Assembly (NCBI RefSeq): GCF_009830125.1
Contig: NZ_WUPT01000001.1
Location: 744,001-808,000, forward strand
DNA from: Kangsaoukella pontilimi
Lineage (GTDB): Bacteria; Pseudomonadota; Alphaproteobacteria; Rhodobacterales; Rhodobacteraceae
Length of the DNA stretch: 64,000 bases
Reading direction: 5' to 3'
Each line of letters begins with the position of its first letter. Positions within the stretch are counted from its first letter, which is position 1. The notes under the pieces are model-generated. The model worked only from the letters and a program-made list of their open reading frames with translations. It was not told where the DNA came from and ran no database searches. The position numbers and the translations under genes were made by a program. Shown here piece by piece: positions 16,921 through 24,795 of the stretch.

Positions 16921-18117
16921 ATGACCGATCCGCGCCCCGTTATCCGCCTTCGCCCGAAAACCGACCCGCGCCGCATAAGGCGCGGTGCGCCGTGGGTTTA
17001 CGAGAACGAAGCGGTCACCGACCGCCGCACCAAGGCGCTGCCCCCCGGCACCATCGCCCGCCTCGAAGACGCCGAGCGCCGCCCGATCGCGACAGTCGCG
17101 GTCAATCCCAATTCCAAGATCATCGCCCGCGTGCTCGACCTGGACCCCGAGGCCGTGATCGACGAGGGCTGGCTGGCGGCACGGCTGCGCGCGGCGCTGG
17201 ACCTGCGCGAGATGCTTTTTGATGCGCCCTTCTACCGCCTGATCCACGCCGAGGGCGACGGGATGCCCGGCGTCGTGATTGACCGGTTCGGAGATACCGC
17301 CGTTCTTCAGCCCAACGCCGCATGGGCAGACGTCCTGACCGATACACTGACGGCGGCGCTGATCGATGTCACGGGCGTGACGACCGTGATCAAGAACGCC
17401 TCTGGCCGTGCACGGGCGCTTGAGGGACTGGATGATGTCTCGACCGTGCTTGCGGGCGGTGTCGCGGGGCCGATCCCTGTGCCGATGAACGGCGCGACCT
17501 ATCTGGCCGATGTGGAAGGTGGGCAGAAGACGGGGCTTTTCTACGACCAGCGGCCCAATCATGCCTTCGTGGCACGGCTGGCGAAGGGCACGGATGTGCT
17601 CGACGTGTTCAGCCATGTGGGCGGCTTCGCCCTTGCCGCGCTTGCGGGGGGCGCGCGGTCTGCACTGTCGGTGGACGGCTCCGCTCCGGCGCTGGAGCTT
17701 GCGCGGGGCGGCGCTGACCTGACCGGCGCCGGTGACCGTTTCGAGACGCTCCAGTCCGACGCCTTCGACGCGCTGACCGCTCTTGCGGAAGAGGGCAGGC
17801 AGTTCGGGACCGTCATCTGCGATCCGCCCGCCTTTGCGCCGGCGAAACCCGCGCTCGACGCCGGGCTGCGCGCTTACGAAAAGGTTGCACGCCTGTCCGC
17901 GCCGCTGGTCGCGCCGGGCGGCACGCTGACGCTCTGTTCCTGCAGCCACGCCGCCGACCTGACCCAGTTCCGGCAGGCATCGCTCAGAGGCATCGGGCGC
18001 GCCGGTCGGACCGCGCAGCTGATCCGGACTGGCTTTGCCGGGCCGGACCACCCGCAACATGCGCATCTTGCCGAGACGGGATACCTGAAGGCTCTGACCT
18101 TCCGCCTGCTGCCATGA
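16921..18117 (+). CDS. RlmI-like class I SAM-dependent rRNA methyltransferase
   Basis: The 398-residue protein has an N-terminal PUA-type RNA-binding domain (about residues 8-75, RRIRRGAPWVYENEA), a linker, and a C-terminal Rossmann methyltransferase (about 190-398). The SAM loop is VLDVFSHVGGFALAALAGGA, the catalytic motif is VICDPPAFAPAK, and CSCSH follows. This is the RlmI/RlmK family that methylates C5 of 23S rRNA cytosines; the exact target is not readable here. AGAGGAC precedes the ATG. Its last codons overlap the PIN gene by 4 bp. Confidence 0.9.
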   Translation: MTDPRPVIRLRPKTDPRRIRRGAPWVYENEAVTDRRTKALPPGTIARLEDAERRPIATVAVNPNSKIIARVLDLDPEAVIDEGWLAARLRAALDLREMLFDAPFYRLIHAEGDGMPGVVIDRFGDTAVLQPNAAWADVLTDTLTAALIDVTGVTTVIKNASGRARALEGLDDVSTVLAGGVAGPIPVPMNGATYLADVEGGQKTGLFYDQRPNHAFVARLAKGTDVLDVFSHVGGFALAALAGGARSALSVDGSAPALELARGGADLTGAGDRFETLQSDAFDALTALAEEGRQFGTVICDPPAFAPAKPALDAGLRAYEKVARLSAPLVAPGGTLTLCSCSHAADLTQFRQASLRGIGRAGRTAQLIRTGFAGPDHPQHAHLAETGYLKALTFRLLP

Positions 18118-18653
18118 AGGTTCTGATTGACGCCAACGTTCTGTTTCCGACCGTGCTTCGGCAGATCGTGATGGGGCTGGCCGAACGAGGGTATTTCACG
18201 CCGCTCTGGTCCGAGCGCATTCTCGAGGAATGGCGCCGCGCCGCAGTGCGCGTGGGCGACGGGCCGGTGGCCGAGGCCGAAATCGCCGCTCTGAAGGCAC
18301 GCTTCCCGGATGCGATGGTCCCCGTGCCGGACGGCGCCGGGGCCGACCTGTCCTTGCCCGACCCTGATGACACCCACGTTCTTGCCGCAGCTATTGCCGG
18401 GGGCGCGGACGAACTGCTGACGCAGAACCTCAAGGATTTCCCGACAAACGTGCTGTCCTCACATGGGATCGTACGGCGCGATCCGGACGGCTTTACCCGC
18501 GAGGCGTGGCACGCCGATCCAGATGGGGTCGGGGCCGTGGTTGCGGATGTGCTGAGGATAGCCGGAGCATACGGGATCGACGTCAGCAATCCGCGCGCCG
18601 TTCTCAAACGCGCGCGGCTGCCGCGCCTTGGAAAGGCGCTTTACGCGTCCTGA
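18114..18653 (+). CDS. PIN-domain protein (RSP_2648-like)
   Basis: This 179-residue protein has the acidic residues of a PIN ribonuclease: Asp6 in MKVLIDANVLFP, Glu38 in ERILEEW, Asp85/Asp86 in LPDPDDTHV, and Asp108 in TQNLKDFP. PIN domains are metal-dependent RNases, often toxins, but no antitoxin-like gene sits next to it. Instead its ATG overlaps the stop of the rRNA methyltransferase, so a role in RNA processing is as likely. The protein extends about 60 residues past the core. It overlaps the convergent M48 protease gene by 13 bp. Confidence 0.85.
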   Translation: MKVLIDANVLFPTVLRQIVMGLAERGYFTPLWSERILEEWRRAAVRVGDGPVAEAEIAALKARFPDAMVPVPDGAGADLSLPDPDDTHVLAAAIAGGADELLTQNLKDFPTNVLSSHGIVRRDPDGFTREAWHADPDGVGAVVADVLRIAGAYGIDVSNPRAVLKRARLPRLGKALYAS

Positions 18654-19339
18654 CCGGAGACGCTCCAGCGTTCCTCGTTCTTCTCGATGGCTGCGATCCG
18701 CTCGGCGGTCTTCGGGTGGCTCATCAGCCAGGCCGGGGCCGAGCCGCCGCGTGATTGGGTGAGGTCTTCGAGCTTGGTAAAGAGCGTCTTCTGCGGCCCC
18801 GTGCCAATCCCGGACTTGACCAGAAGCGCCGAGGCATAGGCGTCGGCCTCGTACTCGTCCGACCGGCTGAGCCGCGCAGCCAGAAGCGTGGTCAGGAACC
18901 CCGCGATATAGACACCGACAAAGGGCACAAAGCGCGACAGGATCATCGCGAGGGCCGTGCGCAGCGCGTTCTGGCCGGAAAAGTCGATCATCCGCCGCCG
19001 CGAATGCCCAAGCGCCACATGGCCAAGCTCGTGTGCGATGACGCTTGCCAGTTCCTCGGCCGAAACCTCGCCATTGCGGTACTTTCGGTAGAACCCTCGA
19101 GTGATAAAGATGCGCCCGTCCGGCGCCGCAAGGCCGTTCACAGGGTCGATCTCGTAGATATGCACCTTGATCCGGGGCAGGTCGAGCGACGCGGCCATCT
19201 GATCGGTCAGCCGTTTCAGAACCGGATCGGCCAGTTCGGTCGACTTCTGATCAAGCTCGCGCCCCGTCCGCCAGACCGAAAAGCGGTAGAGGACGAGACC
19301 GTAAAGAATAGCCAGCAGGATCGGTGTGAATTTCAGCAT
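18641..19339 (-). CDS. M48 family membrane metallopeptidase
   Basis: The 232-residue form starts at ATG 19339 (MLKFTPILLA); an alternative TTG lies 12 codons upstream. An N-terminal membrane anchor (about residues 3-22) is followed by the protease domain with the zinc motif HELGH (103-107) and the third-ligand region SRSDEYEADAYAS. A hydrophobic stretch near 130-155 resembles that of HtpX-like enzymes. Such proteases help clear misfolded membrane or envelope proteins. No strong ribosome-binding site is visible. The gene converges on the PIN gene. Confidence 0.88.
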   Translation of the reverse strand: MLKFTPILLAILYGLVLYRFSVWRTGRELDQKSTELADPVLKRLTDQMAASLDLPRIKVHIYEIDPVNGLAAPDGRIFITRGFYRKYRNGEVSAEELASVIAHELGHVALGHSRRRMIDFSGQNALRTALAMILSRFVPFVGVYIAGFLTTLLAARLSRSDEYEADAYASALLVKSGIGTGPQKTLFTKLEDLTQSRGGSAPAWLMSHPKTAERIAAIEKNEERWSVSGQDA

Positions 19340-19482
19340 GGCACACCATATGGGGCGAGGGAGAGGGTGGAGCAATGGCCGTGTCGCGGCCCCCCGGATA
19401 TGAAAATGTCTCTCGCGAACAAAAAAAGTTCAATCTGTGGAAACTTTTTTGCCGCAAACGAAGTTTAGCATACGAGGCAGCT

Positions 19483-19656
19483 ATGTTTATTCGGCAAAAA
19501 TATCGCCAGCGCAAATCAGATGAGGATTTGCTCGACGACGCGTTACGGTTTGCGATGGGCACCCCATCCAGCAAAGGCGATGACGCGTTCGAGGGGCTCT
19601 TGCAACGCCTTCGTGAGGCCGAAGAAGCCTCCGAAGCATCTGAAAAGAATAGCTGA
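19483..19656 (+). CDS. Hypothetical small protein (57 residues)
   Basis: The frame from ATG 19483 (MFIRQKYRQRKSDEDLLDDA) has GAGG 5 bases upstream. The peptide has a basic start and an acidic, helical remainder ending EEASEASEKNS. The frame is open back to 19375, but that part is AT-rich with long A and T runs and looks like promoter DNA. I recognise no family. The gene lies alone between the divergent M48 protease and the convergent VWA gene. Confidence 0.5.
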   Translation: MFIRQKYRQRKSDEDLLDDALRFAMGTPSSKGDDAFEGLLQRLREAEEASEASEKNS

Positions 19657-19662
19657 TTTCGC

Positions 19663-20847
19663 TCAGCCGAGCAGCTTCATACCCCGCGTCAGGCCATCCA
19701 GGGTAAGGGGCACCATGCGCTCCGAGCCAATGATCTCGCGTATCATTGCGGTCGATTGCGTATAGCGCCAGTGCTCTTCCGGCACCGGATTGATCCATAG
19801 GAAATCGGGCCAGTGCGTGCGCGCTCTCTCCAGCCAGACAGCGCCCGCTTCGTCGTTCCAATGCTCGTTCGCGCCGCCCGGTATGGCGATTTCATAGGGC
19901 GACATGGCCGCATCGCCCACGAATATGCATTTGTGCGTCGGTCCGTAGGTGTTCAGCACGTCCCAGGTCGCCGTGCGGGCATTCCAACGCCGGGCGTTCT
20001 CGCGCCAGACGCCTTCGTAGAGACAGTTGTGAAAATAGAAATGCGTGAGATGCTTGAACTCGGTGCGGGCCGCCGAGAACAGTTCTTCGACGATCTTCAC
20101 ATGGCCGTCCATCGAGCCGCCAACGTCCAGAAACAGGATCACCCGCACCGCATTCCGCCGCTCGGGCCGCGTTTTCACGTCGAGCCAGCCCTGCCGCGCG
20201 GTGGCGTCGATGGTACCGTCGAGGTCCAACTCGTCCGCCGCCCCCTCGCGCGCCCATTGCCTGAGCCGTTTCAACGCCACCTTGATCGTGCGTGTCCCGA
20301 TTTCACGCGTGTCGTCGAAATCCCGAAACGTGCGCTTGTCCCAGACCTTGACCGCCCGCTGGTGACGCGAGCGGTCCTGACCGATGCGCACGCCTTCGGG
20401 GTTGTACCCGTAGGCGCCAAACGGTGACGTGCCAGCCGTTCCGATCCACTTGTTGCCGCCCTGATGCCGGCCCTTCTGCTCTTCCAGCCGTTCGCGCAGC
20501 GTCTCCATCAGCTTGTCGAACCCGCCAAGGGCCTCGATCTCGGCCATCTCTTCGGGGCTCAGATGCTTTTCCGCCATCTTCCTCAGCCAGTCCTCGGGCA
20601 GGTCGAGCGCGTTCAGCACATCGGCCTCGGTTAGTCCTTCGATGCCCTTGAAGCTTTCTGCGAAGGCGCGGTCGAAGCGGTCGATATGGGCCTCGTTCTT
20701 CACCATCGTGGCGCGGGCAAGGTAATAGAAACCATCCACGTGATAGGTGACAAGGCCCGCATCGAGACCCGCGAGGAAGGACAGGTATTCCCTGAGCGAG
20801 ACCGGCACGCCGCTCCGGCGCAGCGTCTCGAAGAACGGGCGGAACAT
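19663..20847 (-). CDS. VWA-domain protein (CoxE-like), partner of MoxR ATPase
   Basis: The start is ATG 20847 (MFRPFFETLRRSG), which shares its A with the stop codon of the preceding 55-residue gene; the open frame upstream is spurious. The 394-residue protein has a charged N-terminal region and a VWA domain from about residue 230. The metal-site motif reads DVGGSMD (Asp241) instead of the usual DxSxS, so the first serine is glycine. VWA proteins paired with MoxR ATPases act in assembling or inserting metals into target complexes; no such target is encoded nearby. Confidence 0.87.
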   Translation of the reverse strand: MFRPFFETLRRSGVPVSLREYLSFLAGLDAGLVTYHVDGFYYLARATMVKNEAHIDRFDRAFAESFKGIEGLTEADVLNALDLPEDWLRKMAEKHLSPEEMAEIEALGGFDKLMETLRERLEEQKGRHQGGNKWIGTAGTSPFGAYGYNPEGVRIGQDRSRHQRAVKVWDKRTFRDFDDTREIGTRTIKVALKRLRQWAREGAADELDLDGTIDATARQGWLDVKTRPERRNAVRVILFLDVGGSMDGHVKIVEELFSAARTEFKHLTHFYFHNCLYEGVWRENARRWNARTATWDVLNTYGPTHKCIFVGDAAMSPYEIAIPGGANEHWNDEAGAVWLERARTHWPDFLWINPVPEEHWRYTQSTAMIREIIGSERMVPLTLDGLTRGMKLLG

Positions 20848-21014
20848 CAGGTGATCGAGCGCTCGATCACGATGGTGACGAGCACCCCCAGAAGCGCGAA
20901 GGCAATACCGTATCCGGCCGCATATTGCGCCATGTCGAGCCTCGTGCCGTTCCGCTTCCGCGCGGTTCTGAGGCCAAGACCGATGCCGATGATCAGCGTG
21001 CCGAGAATGATCAT
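20847..21014 (-). CDS. Small two-helix membrane protein (55 residues)
   Basis: The frame encodes MIILGTLIIGIGLGL, a basic stretch RTARKRNGTR, and a second hydrophobic segment GIAFALLGVLVTIVIE. AAGGAG lies about 8 bases before the ATG. The ATG overlaps the DUF2927 stop codon and the TGA overlaps the VWA start codon, so it is translationally coupled on both sides. That argues strongly that it is a real part of the operon. I know no named family; it may anchor or tune its neighbours at the inner membrane. Confidence 0.78.
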   Translation of the reverse strand: MIILGTLIIGIGLGLRTARKRNGTRLDMAQYAAGYGIAFALLGVLVTIVIERSIT

Positions 21015-22384
21015 GCGGGGTCTCCTTTGCGTGTCCGCGGGCTGATCGCCTCGATCTCGGCGGTGCGGGCGGCGATTTCACTGGCCGAGCCGAAGCCGTA
21101 GCGAGCCCAGCCGAGCGCTTCAGTCTTCAACCGCTCTCCATCGGCGGTGTCGCCCTTCAACATCAGCGCCTCGGCCTTGACCATCAGAAGCAGCGACAGC
21201 AGCGCGGCATGTTCCGAACGTCGGACGACAGGCAGGCTTTGATCGACCAGCCCGATCGCCGTGTCGGCCCGCCCGAGCGAAAGCTGGAAAGCGGCCATCT
21301 GCATGGCGACATGAGCTTCCTGGACCGAGGTGTCCGGGCGGCGCTGATAGATGCGGCCGGCGGCGATGAACGCCGCAAGGGCCTTGTCCGGGCTTTCGCT
21401 CAGAAGCAGGCGCCCCAGCACGTAATGCGAGAAGGCGAGGCGCGTATCGGACTGCCCGAAGCCGCGGGCCAGCGCAACGGCGTCATTCGCGGCCCTGAGC
21501 CGTTTTGCGCGGGGCGAGCGCGGTGTGGTGGCGGTGTCGATCGCGCGGTCCCAGTCCTCGCTCAAGCCACCGCGCTTGACCGCGCCGATGGGGCCACCGC
21601 CCGGATTCACGCGGGACAGGACTGCGGGCAGGCGCCGCGCGACCTCGCCCTCGCTCATGCCGTTTCGAAGCGCCGGGTCGTAATAGGCGCGCAGGATCAT
21701 CATGTCGTAGCCGGTCAGAACGGTGTGGAAATTGTCGTCGTTGAAGATCGACTGGCTGAGGCGATAAACGTCGTTCACCGGGCCGAGGGCCTGAGCGATC
21801 TCTTCGTGAAGACAGTCGCGCACCTCTTGCGGGCTGACGTCGTTCGGCAGGAAGATCGCCATGCGTTCGCGCGCCCGGAGTGTATTCCAGTAGGTTGTCG
21901 GGTCGTTCCGGCGGCGCTTGTAATCGTCCCAACCGGCCACGTTCGGCCGCACGAAACAGGCGGCTGAGGGGGCGACGCGCTGAATGCTCGACCGCTTGAC
22001 CGGCTCGATCACGATCGACGGAATCTCGCCCGGGCGGGCGCGGCGGATGTCGATCCCGGCCTCGGAGCGGAGACGCGTAAGCAGGCGGTCAAGATCGCCG
22101 TCGAGGCTGGGCGGCACCGCGCCGCTCTCGCCCGAGACGCCGACGGTCACGGTGCCCTCGAAACGTGTGAACCGGTCCATCTCGGTGCCGTTTTCCAGCA
22201 CGAAGGTCAGCTCGAGAAAGTCGCGCGCCAGATCGGTATTGGGCAGTTGCGGTCGGGACGCCGGACTGGGTGCGAAAGTCTTCATCGGAGGAAGCGACAG
22301 GCCGGGGTCGGCGCGGCGCGTGGTCTCGGAGGGCGCGCAGGCGGCGAACGCCAGACCGGCGGCGAGGAACAGGGCAGCTTTCAT
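21011..22384 (-). CDS. DUF2927 domain lipoprotein
   Basis: The 457-residue protein starts with a lipoprotein signal whose lipobox FAAC places the lipidated cysteine at position 16. The central part (about residues 50-260) matches DUF2927, with DCLHEEIAQALGPVNDVYRL and SIFNDDNFHTVLTGYDMMIL, resembling a metalloprotease-like helix with a His-Glu pair. The C-terminal third looks like tetratricopeptide-type helices. It lies 70 bp after moxR and overlaps the next small gene. Function is unknown; a protease-like or sensor role in the envelope is a guess. Confidence 0.87.
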   Translation of the reverse strand: MKAALFLAAGLAFAACAPSETTRRADPGLSLPPMKTFAPSPASRPQLPNTDLARDFLELTFVLENGTEMDRFTRFEGTVTVGVSGESGAVPPSLDGDLDRLLTRLRSEAGIDIRRARPGEIPSIVIEPVKRSSIQRVAPSAACFVRPNVAGWDDYKRRRNDPTTYWNTLRARERMAIFLPNDVSPQEVRDCLHEEIAQALGPVNDVYRLSQSIFNDDNFHTVLTGYDMMILRAYYDPALRNGMSEGEVARRLPAVLSRVNPGGGPIGAVKRGGLSEDWDRAIDTATTPRSPRAKRLRAANDAVALARGFGQSDTRLAFSHYVLGRLLLSESPDKALAAFIAAGRIYQRRPDTSVQEAHVAMQMAAFQLSLGRADTAIGLVDQSLPVVRRSEHAALLSLLLMVKAEALMLKGDTADGERLKTEALGWARYGFGSASEIAARTAEIEAISPRTRKGDPA

Positions 22385-22454
22385 GCGGGCCTCCAGAATT
22401 CCGCGGACGTGCCCACTCCGCCGAAGACATCATGACATTCTCGGGCTGCGCCGC

Positions 22455-23297
22455 TCACGAGCGACCGCTCCGCGACATGAAGGCAAGGCGCTCAAAGAGC
22501 GACACATCCTGCTCGTTCTTCAGAAGCGCACCATGAAGGATCGGAAGCGCGTCACCGCTGTCGCGGCGGAGATCTTCGGGCGACAGGTCTTCGGCGAGGA
22601 TCAGCTTGAGCCAGTCGAGGACCTCGGAAGTCGACGGCTTTTTCTTCAGCCCCGGCGTGTCGCGGAGCTCGTAGAACTGGGTCAGCGCCGTGGTCAGAAG
22701 TCGGTCCTTGATATCCGGGAAATGGACGCGGACGATGGCTTCCAGAACCTCGGCTTCGGGAAAGCGGATGTAGTGAAAGAAGCAGCGGCGCAGAAATGCG
22801 TCGGGCAGTTCCTTCTCATTGTTGGACGTGATGATCACGACGGGACGGTGTTTCGCGCGGACCGTTTCGCCGGTCTCGTACACGTGGAACTCCATCCGGT
22901 CGAGTTCCTGCAGAAGGTCGTTCGGAAACTCGATATCGGCCTTGTCGATCTCGTCGATCAGCAGGACCACGCGCTCTTCGGCGGCGAATGCCTCCCAGAG
23001 TTTGCCCGGGCGGATATAGGCGCCGATATCCTCGACCTTGCCCTCGCCGAGCTGACTGTCCCTGAGACGGCTGACCGCGTCGTACTCATAAAGGCCCTGC
23101 GCGGCGCGCGTGGTGGATTTCACGTGCCATTCGATCAGCGGGAGGTCCAGGCCGGCGGCAACTTGGCGGGCCAGTTCGGTCTTGCCGGTGCCGGGCTCGC
23201 CCTTGACCAGAAGAGGGCGTTCCAGCCGGATCGCGGCATTGACGGCGATTCTGAGATCGTCGGCGGCGATATAGGCGTCTGTGCCCTGAAAATGCAT
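22455..23297 (-). CDS. MoxR-family AAA ATPase
   Basis: The start at ATG 23297 (MHFQGTDAYIAADD) has AGGA 7 bases upstream; 42 further in-frame codons look non-coding. The 280-residue protein has Walker A GEPGTGKT (33-40), Walker B VLLIDEIDKAD (around 111-121), sensor 1 in VIITSNNEKELPDAFLRR, and a small helical C-terminal lid. It is the size of MoxR/CoxD-type chaperone ATPases, which work with VWA proteins. The VWA gene follows two genes downstream, with a DUF2927 lipoprotein and a small membrane protein between. Confidence 0.93.
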   Translation of the reverse strand: MHFQGTDAYIAADDLRIAVNAAIRLERPLLVKGEPGTGKTELARQVAAGLDLPLIEWHVKSTTRAAQGLYEYDAVSRLRDSQLGEGKVEDIGAYIRPGKLWEAFAAEERVVLLIDEIDKADIEFPNDLLQELDRMEFHVYETGETVRAKHRPVVIITSNNEKELPDAFLRRCFFHYIRFPEAEVLEAIVRVHFPDIKDRLLTTALTQFYELRDTPGLKKKPSTSEVLDWLKLILAEDLSPEDLRRDSGDALPILHGALLKNEQDVSLFERLAFMSRSGRS

Positions 23298-23491
23298 ATC
23301 CGGTCCTGTTCCCGCGCGGGGCTGAGAAGCGAGGCTAGCCCGCGCCTGAAAGACCTTCAAGCCCGCCGTTCTCCGTGGACAACCCCCTTGCGATGCGGTA
23401 CACGCCCGCCCATGAGAGGCCACCTGACCGAGCTTCCGACCAATGGCCCCAATTTAGGGGGGTTTTGGCAATGATAAAAAAGGGGAACGCA

Positions 23492-23914
23492 ATGAAGGCC
23501 GAGGTATTTCTGCCTGAGGATTACCGTCCCGCCGAGGACGAGCCCTTCATGAACGAGCGTCAGCTCGAATATTTCCGCCGCAAGCTTCTGGCCTGGAAGG
23601 CGGACCTGATGGGCGACAGCAAGTCGACCATCACCGATCTTCAGAACTCGACCCGGAACATCCCCGATATCGCGGACCGCGCCAGCGAGGAAACCGACCG
23701 CGCGCTGGAGCTTCGGACCCGTGACCGGCAGCGCAAGCTCGTGGCCAAGATCGACGCGGCGCTGCGCCGGATCGAAGAGGGCGAGTACGGCTATTGCGAA
23801 GAGACGGGCGACCCGATCTCGCTCAAGCGTCTCGACGCGCGGCCCATCGCGACGCTGTCGCTCGAGGCGCAGGAACGCCATGAGCGCCGCGAGAAGGTTC
23901 ATCGCGACGACTGA
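23492..23914 (+). CDS. dksA: RNA polymerase-binding transcription factor DksA
   Basis: The 140-residue protein has the DksA layout: N-terminal helix, long coiled coil (about residues 20-95) with the acidic tip DIADRASEETDRALEL, and a C-terminal finger at about 100-125. The finger keeps only one cysteine, in YGYCEETGDPISLKRLDARP, where classical DksA has four. Noncanonical DksA of this type is known in Rhodobacter sphaeroides. DksA binds the polymerase secondary channel and acts with ppGpp. AGGGGAA precedes the ATG; an upstream in-frame ATG at 23471 is possible. An intrinsic terminator follows. Confidence 0.93.
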   Translation: MKAEVFLPEDYRPAEDEPFMNERQLEYFRRKLLAWKADLMGDSKSTITDLQNSTRNIPDIADRASEETDRALELRTRDRQRKLVAKIDAALRRIEEGEYGYCEETGDPISLKRLDARPIATLSLEAQERHERREKVHRDD

Positions 23915-23939
23915 TCGCGCGATCGCCTGACCTGGCAAG

Positions 23940-23967
23940 GCCCGGCACCTCGGTGACCGGGCTTTTT
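23940..23967 (+). terminator. dksA intrinsic terminator
   Basis: GCCCGGCACC and GGTGACCGGGC pair over about 10 bp with one bulged A and a 2-4 base loop, followed by five T residues. It begins 26 bases after the dksA stop codon. Confidence 0.85.
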
Positions 23968-23989
23968 CGTGGCTGCTCCCGAGTTGCGC

Positions 23990-24076
23990 GGGCTTGCGCC
24001 CGCACGCGCTGTCTGCGCCGCCCTCCAGGCGCCGCGTTTCGCGCTCCGCGCGGGGAGTATTTTCGCCAAGAAGAAG
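23990..24076. repeat. Dispersed repeat between convergent genes (copy 2, left half)
   Basis: A GCGGGCTTGCGCCCGC hairpin, a CGCGCTCCGCGCGGGG stretch and GGAGTATTTTCGCCAAGAAG match the left half of the element at 8283-8343, with the same order and spacing style. The copy ends three bases before the DUF1289 stop codon. Confidence 0.65.
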
Positions 24077-24079
24077 GTG

Positions 24080-24322
24080 TCAGGAGGTGCGCCGGGCCAA
24101 GCGGGCAGCACGGCCCCCCTTGCGGGTCCGAGGCTGGGATTTTGCGCGCTCGGGAAGGGCCTCGATGATATCGCGCCGGGCCTCGGGCGACATCCGGGAC
24201 CATCCGGCGATCTCGTCTGCCGTGCGGTGACAGCCGAGGCAGAGCCGCGTGTCGGGATTGAGCACGCACACACGGATGCAGGGGCTTTCGATCTCGTTCC
24301 GGCGCCAGACGGTGTCGGTCAT
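24080..24322 (-). CDS. DUF1289 domain protein
   Basis: The 80-residue protein starts at ATG 24322 (MTDTVWRRNE), overlapping the ruvX stop codon by 4 bp. Four cysteines at 15, 19, 28 and 31 (SPCIRVCVLNPDTRLCLGCH) suggest a small metal-binding site, followed by RTADEIAGWSRMSPEARRDI, the typical DUF1289 ending. The last 20 residues are basic and Arg-rich. Function of the family is not established. It is the last gene of the ccmI-ruvX operon. Confidence 0.88.
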   Translation of the reverse strand: MTDTVWRRNEIESPCIRVCVLNPDTRLCLGCHRTADEIAGWSRMSPEARRDIIEALPERAKSQPRTRKGGRAARLARRTS

Positions 24323-24795
24323 TGGCTGCGCTCCATGTGGCTGAGGCGGTCGAGGGCGCCCTGCAGAATGTAGGATGCCGCCACGTGGTCGATGACCTCG
24401 CTCCGGCGCTTGCGACTGGTGTCGGCTTCGAGGAGCGCGCGTTCGGCGGCCACCGTCGAGAGGCGTTCGTCCCAGAAGCCAATGGGCAGGTCGGTGCGCC
24501 CGGAGAGGTTCTGGGCGAAGGCGCGGGTCGACTGGCAGCGGGGACCCTCGCTGCCGTCCATGTTGAGCGGCAGGCCAAGGATGATGCCGGTAATGGCGCG
24601 GTCCCCGGCAATTGCGAGAAGCCGATCCGCGTCGATCCCGAATTTCTTGCGCCGGATCGTCTCGAGCGGGGTGGCGACGCTGCGCATCCCGTCGGTGACC
24701 GCGACGCCGATGGTCTCGGTCCCAAGATCGAGGCCCATCAGAGCGCCAAAGGACGGCAGGCGGCCTGCGAAATCCGCGATATCGTCGGTGATCAT
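24319..24795 (-). CDS. ruvX: Putative Holliday junction resolvase / pre-16S rRNA nuclease
   Basis: The 158-residue YqgF/RuvX protein has the RNase H-like fold motifs: LMGLDLGTETIGVAVTD with the first catalytic Asp, GIILGLPLNMDGSEGPR, FWDERLSTVAAERALLEAD with Glu, and EVIDHVAASYILQGAL with the last Asp. In E. coli the YqgF protein processes the 5' end of 16S rRNA. The gene overlaps ccmI upstream and the DUF1289 gene downstream by 4 bp each, indicating tight coupling. Confidence 0.93.
   Translation of the reverse strand: MITDDIADFAGRLPSFGALMGLDLGTETIGVAVTDGMRSVATPLETIRRKKFGIDADRLLAIAGDRAITGIILGLPLNMDGSEGPRCQSTRAFAQNLSGRTDLPIGFWDERLSTVAAERALLEADTSRKRRSEVIDHVAASYILQGALDRLSHMERSQ

Noticed and set aside
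18114-18653. PIN gene as half of a toxin-antitoxin pair
   Set aside because: No small antitoxin-like gene lies on either side; the overlapping neighbour is an rRNA methyltransferase.
20848-21081. Upstream extension of the VWA gene
   Set aside because: It is out of frame with the 55-residue membrane protein, which has a good ribosome-binding site and overlaps both neighbours neatly.
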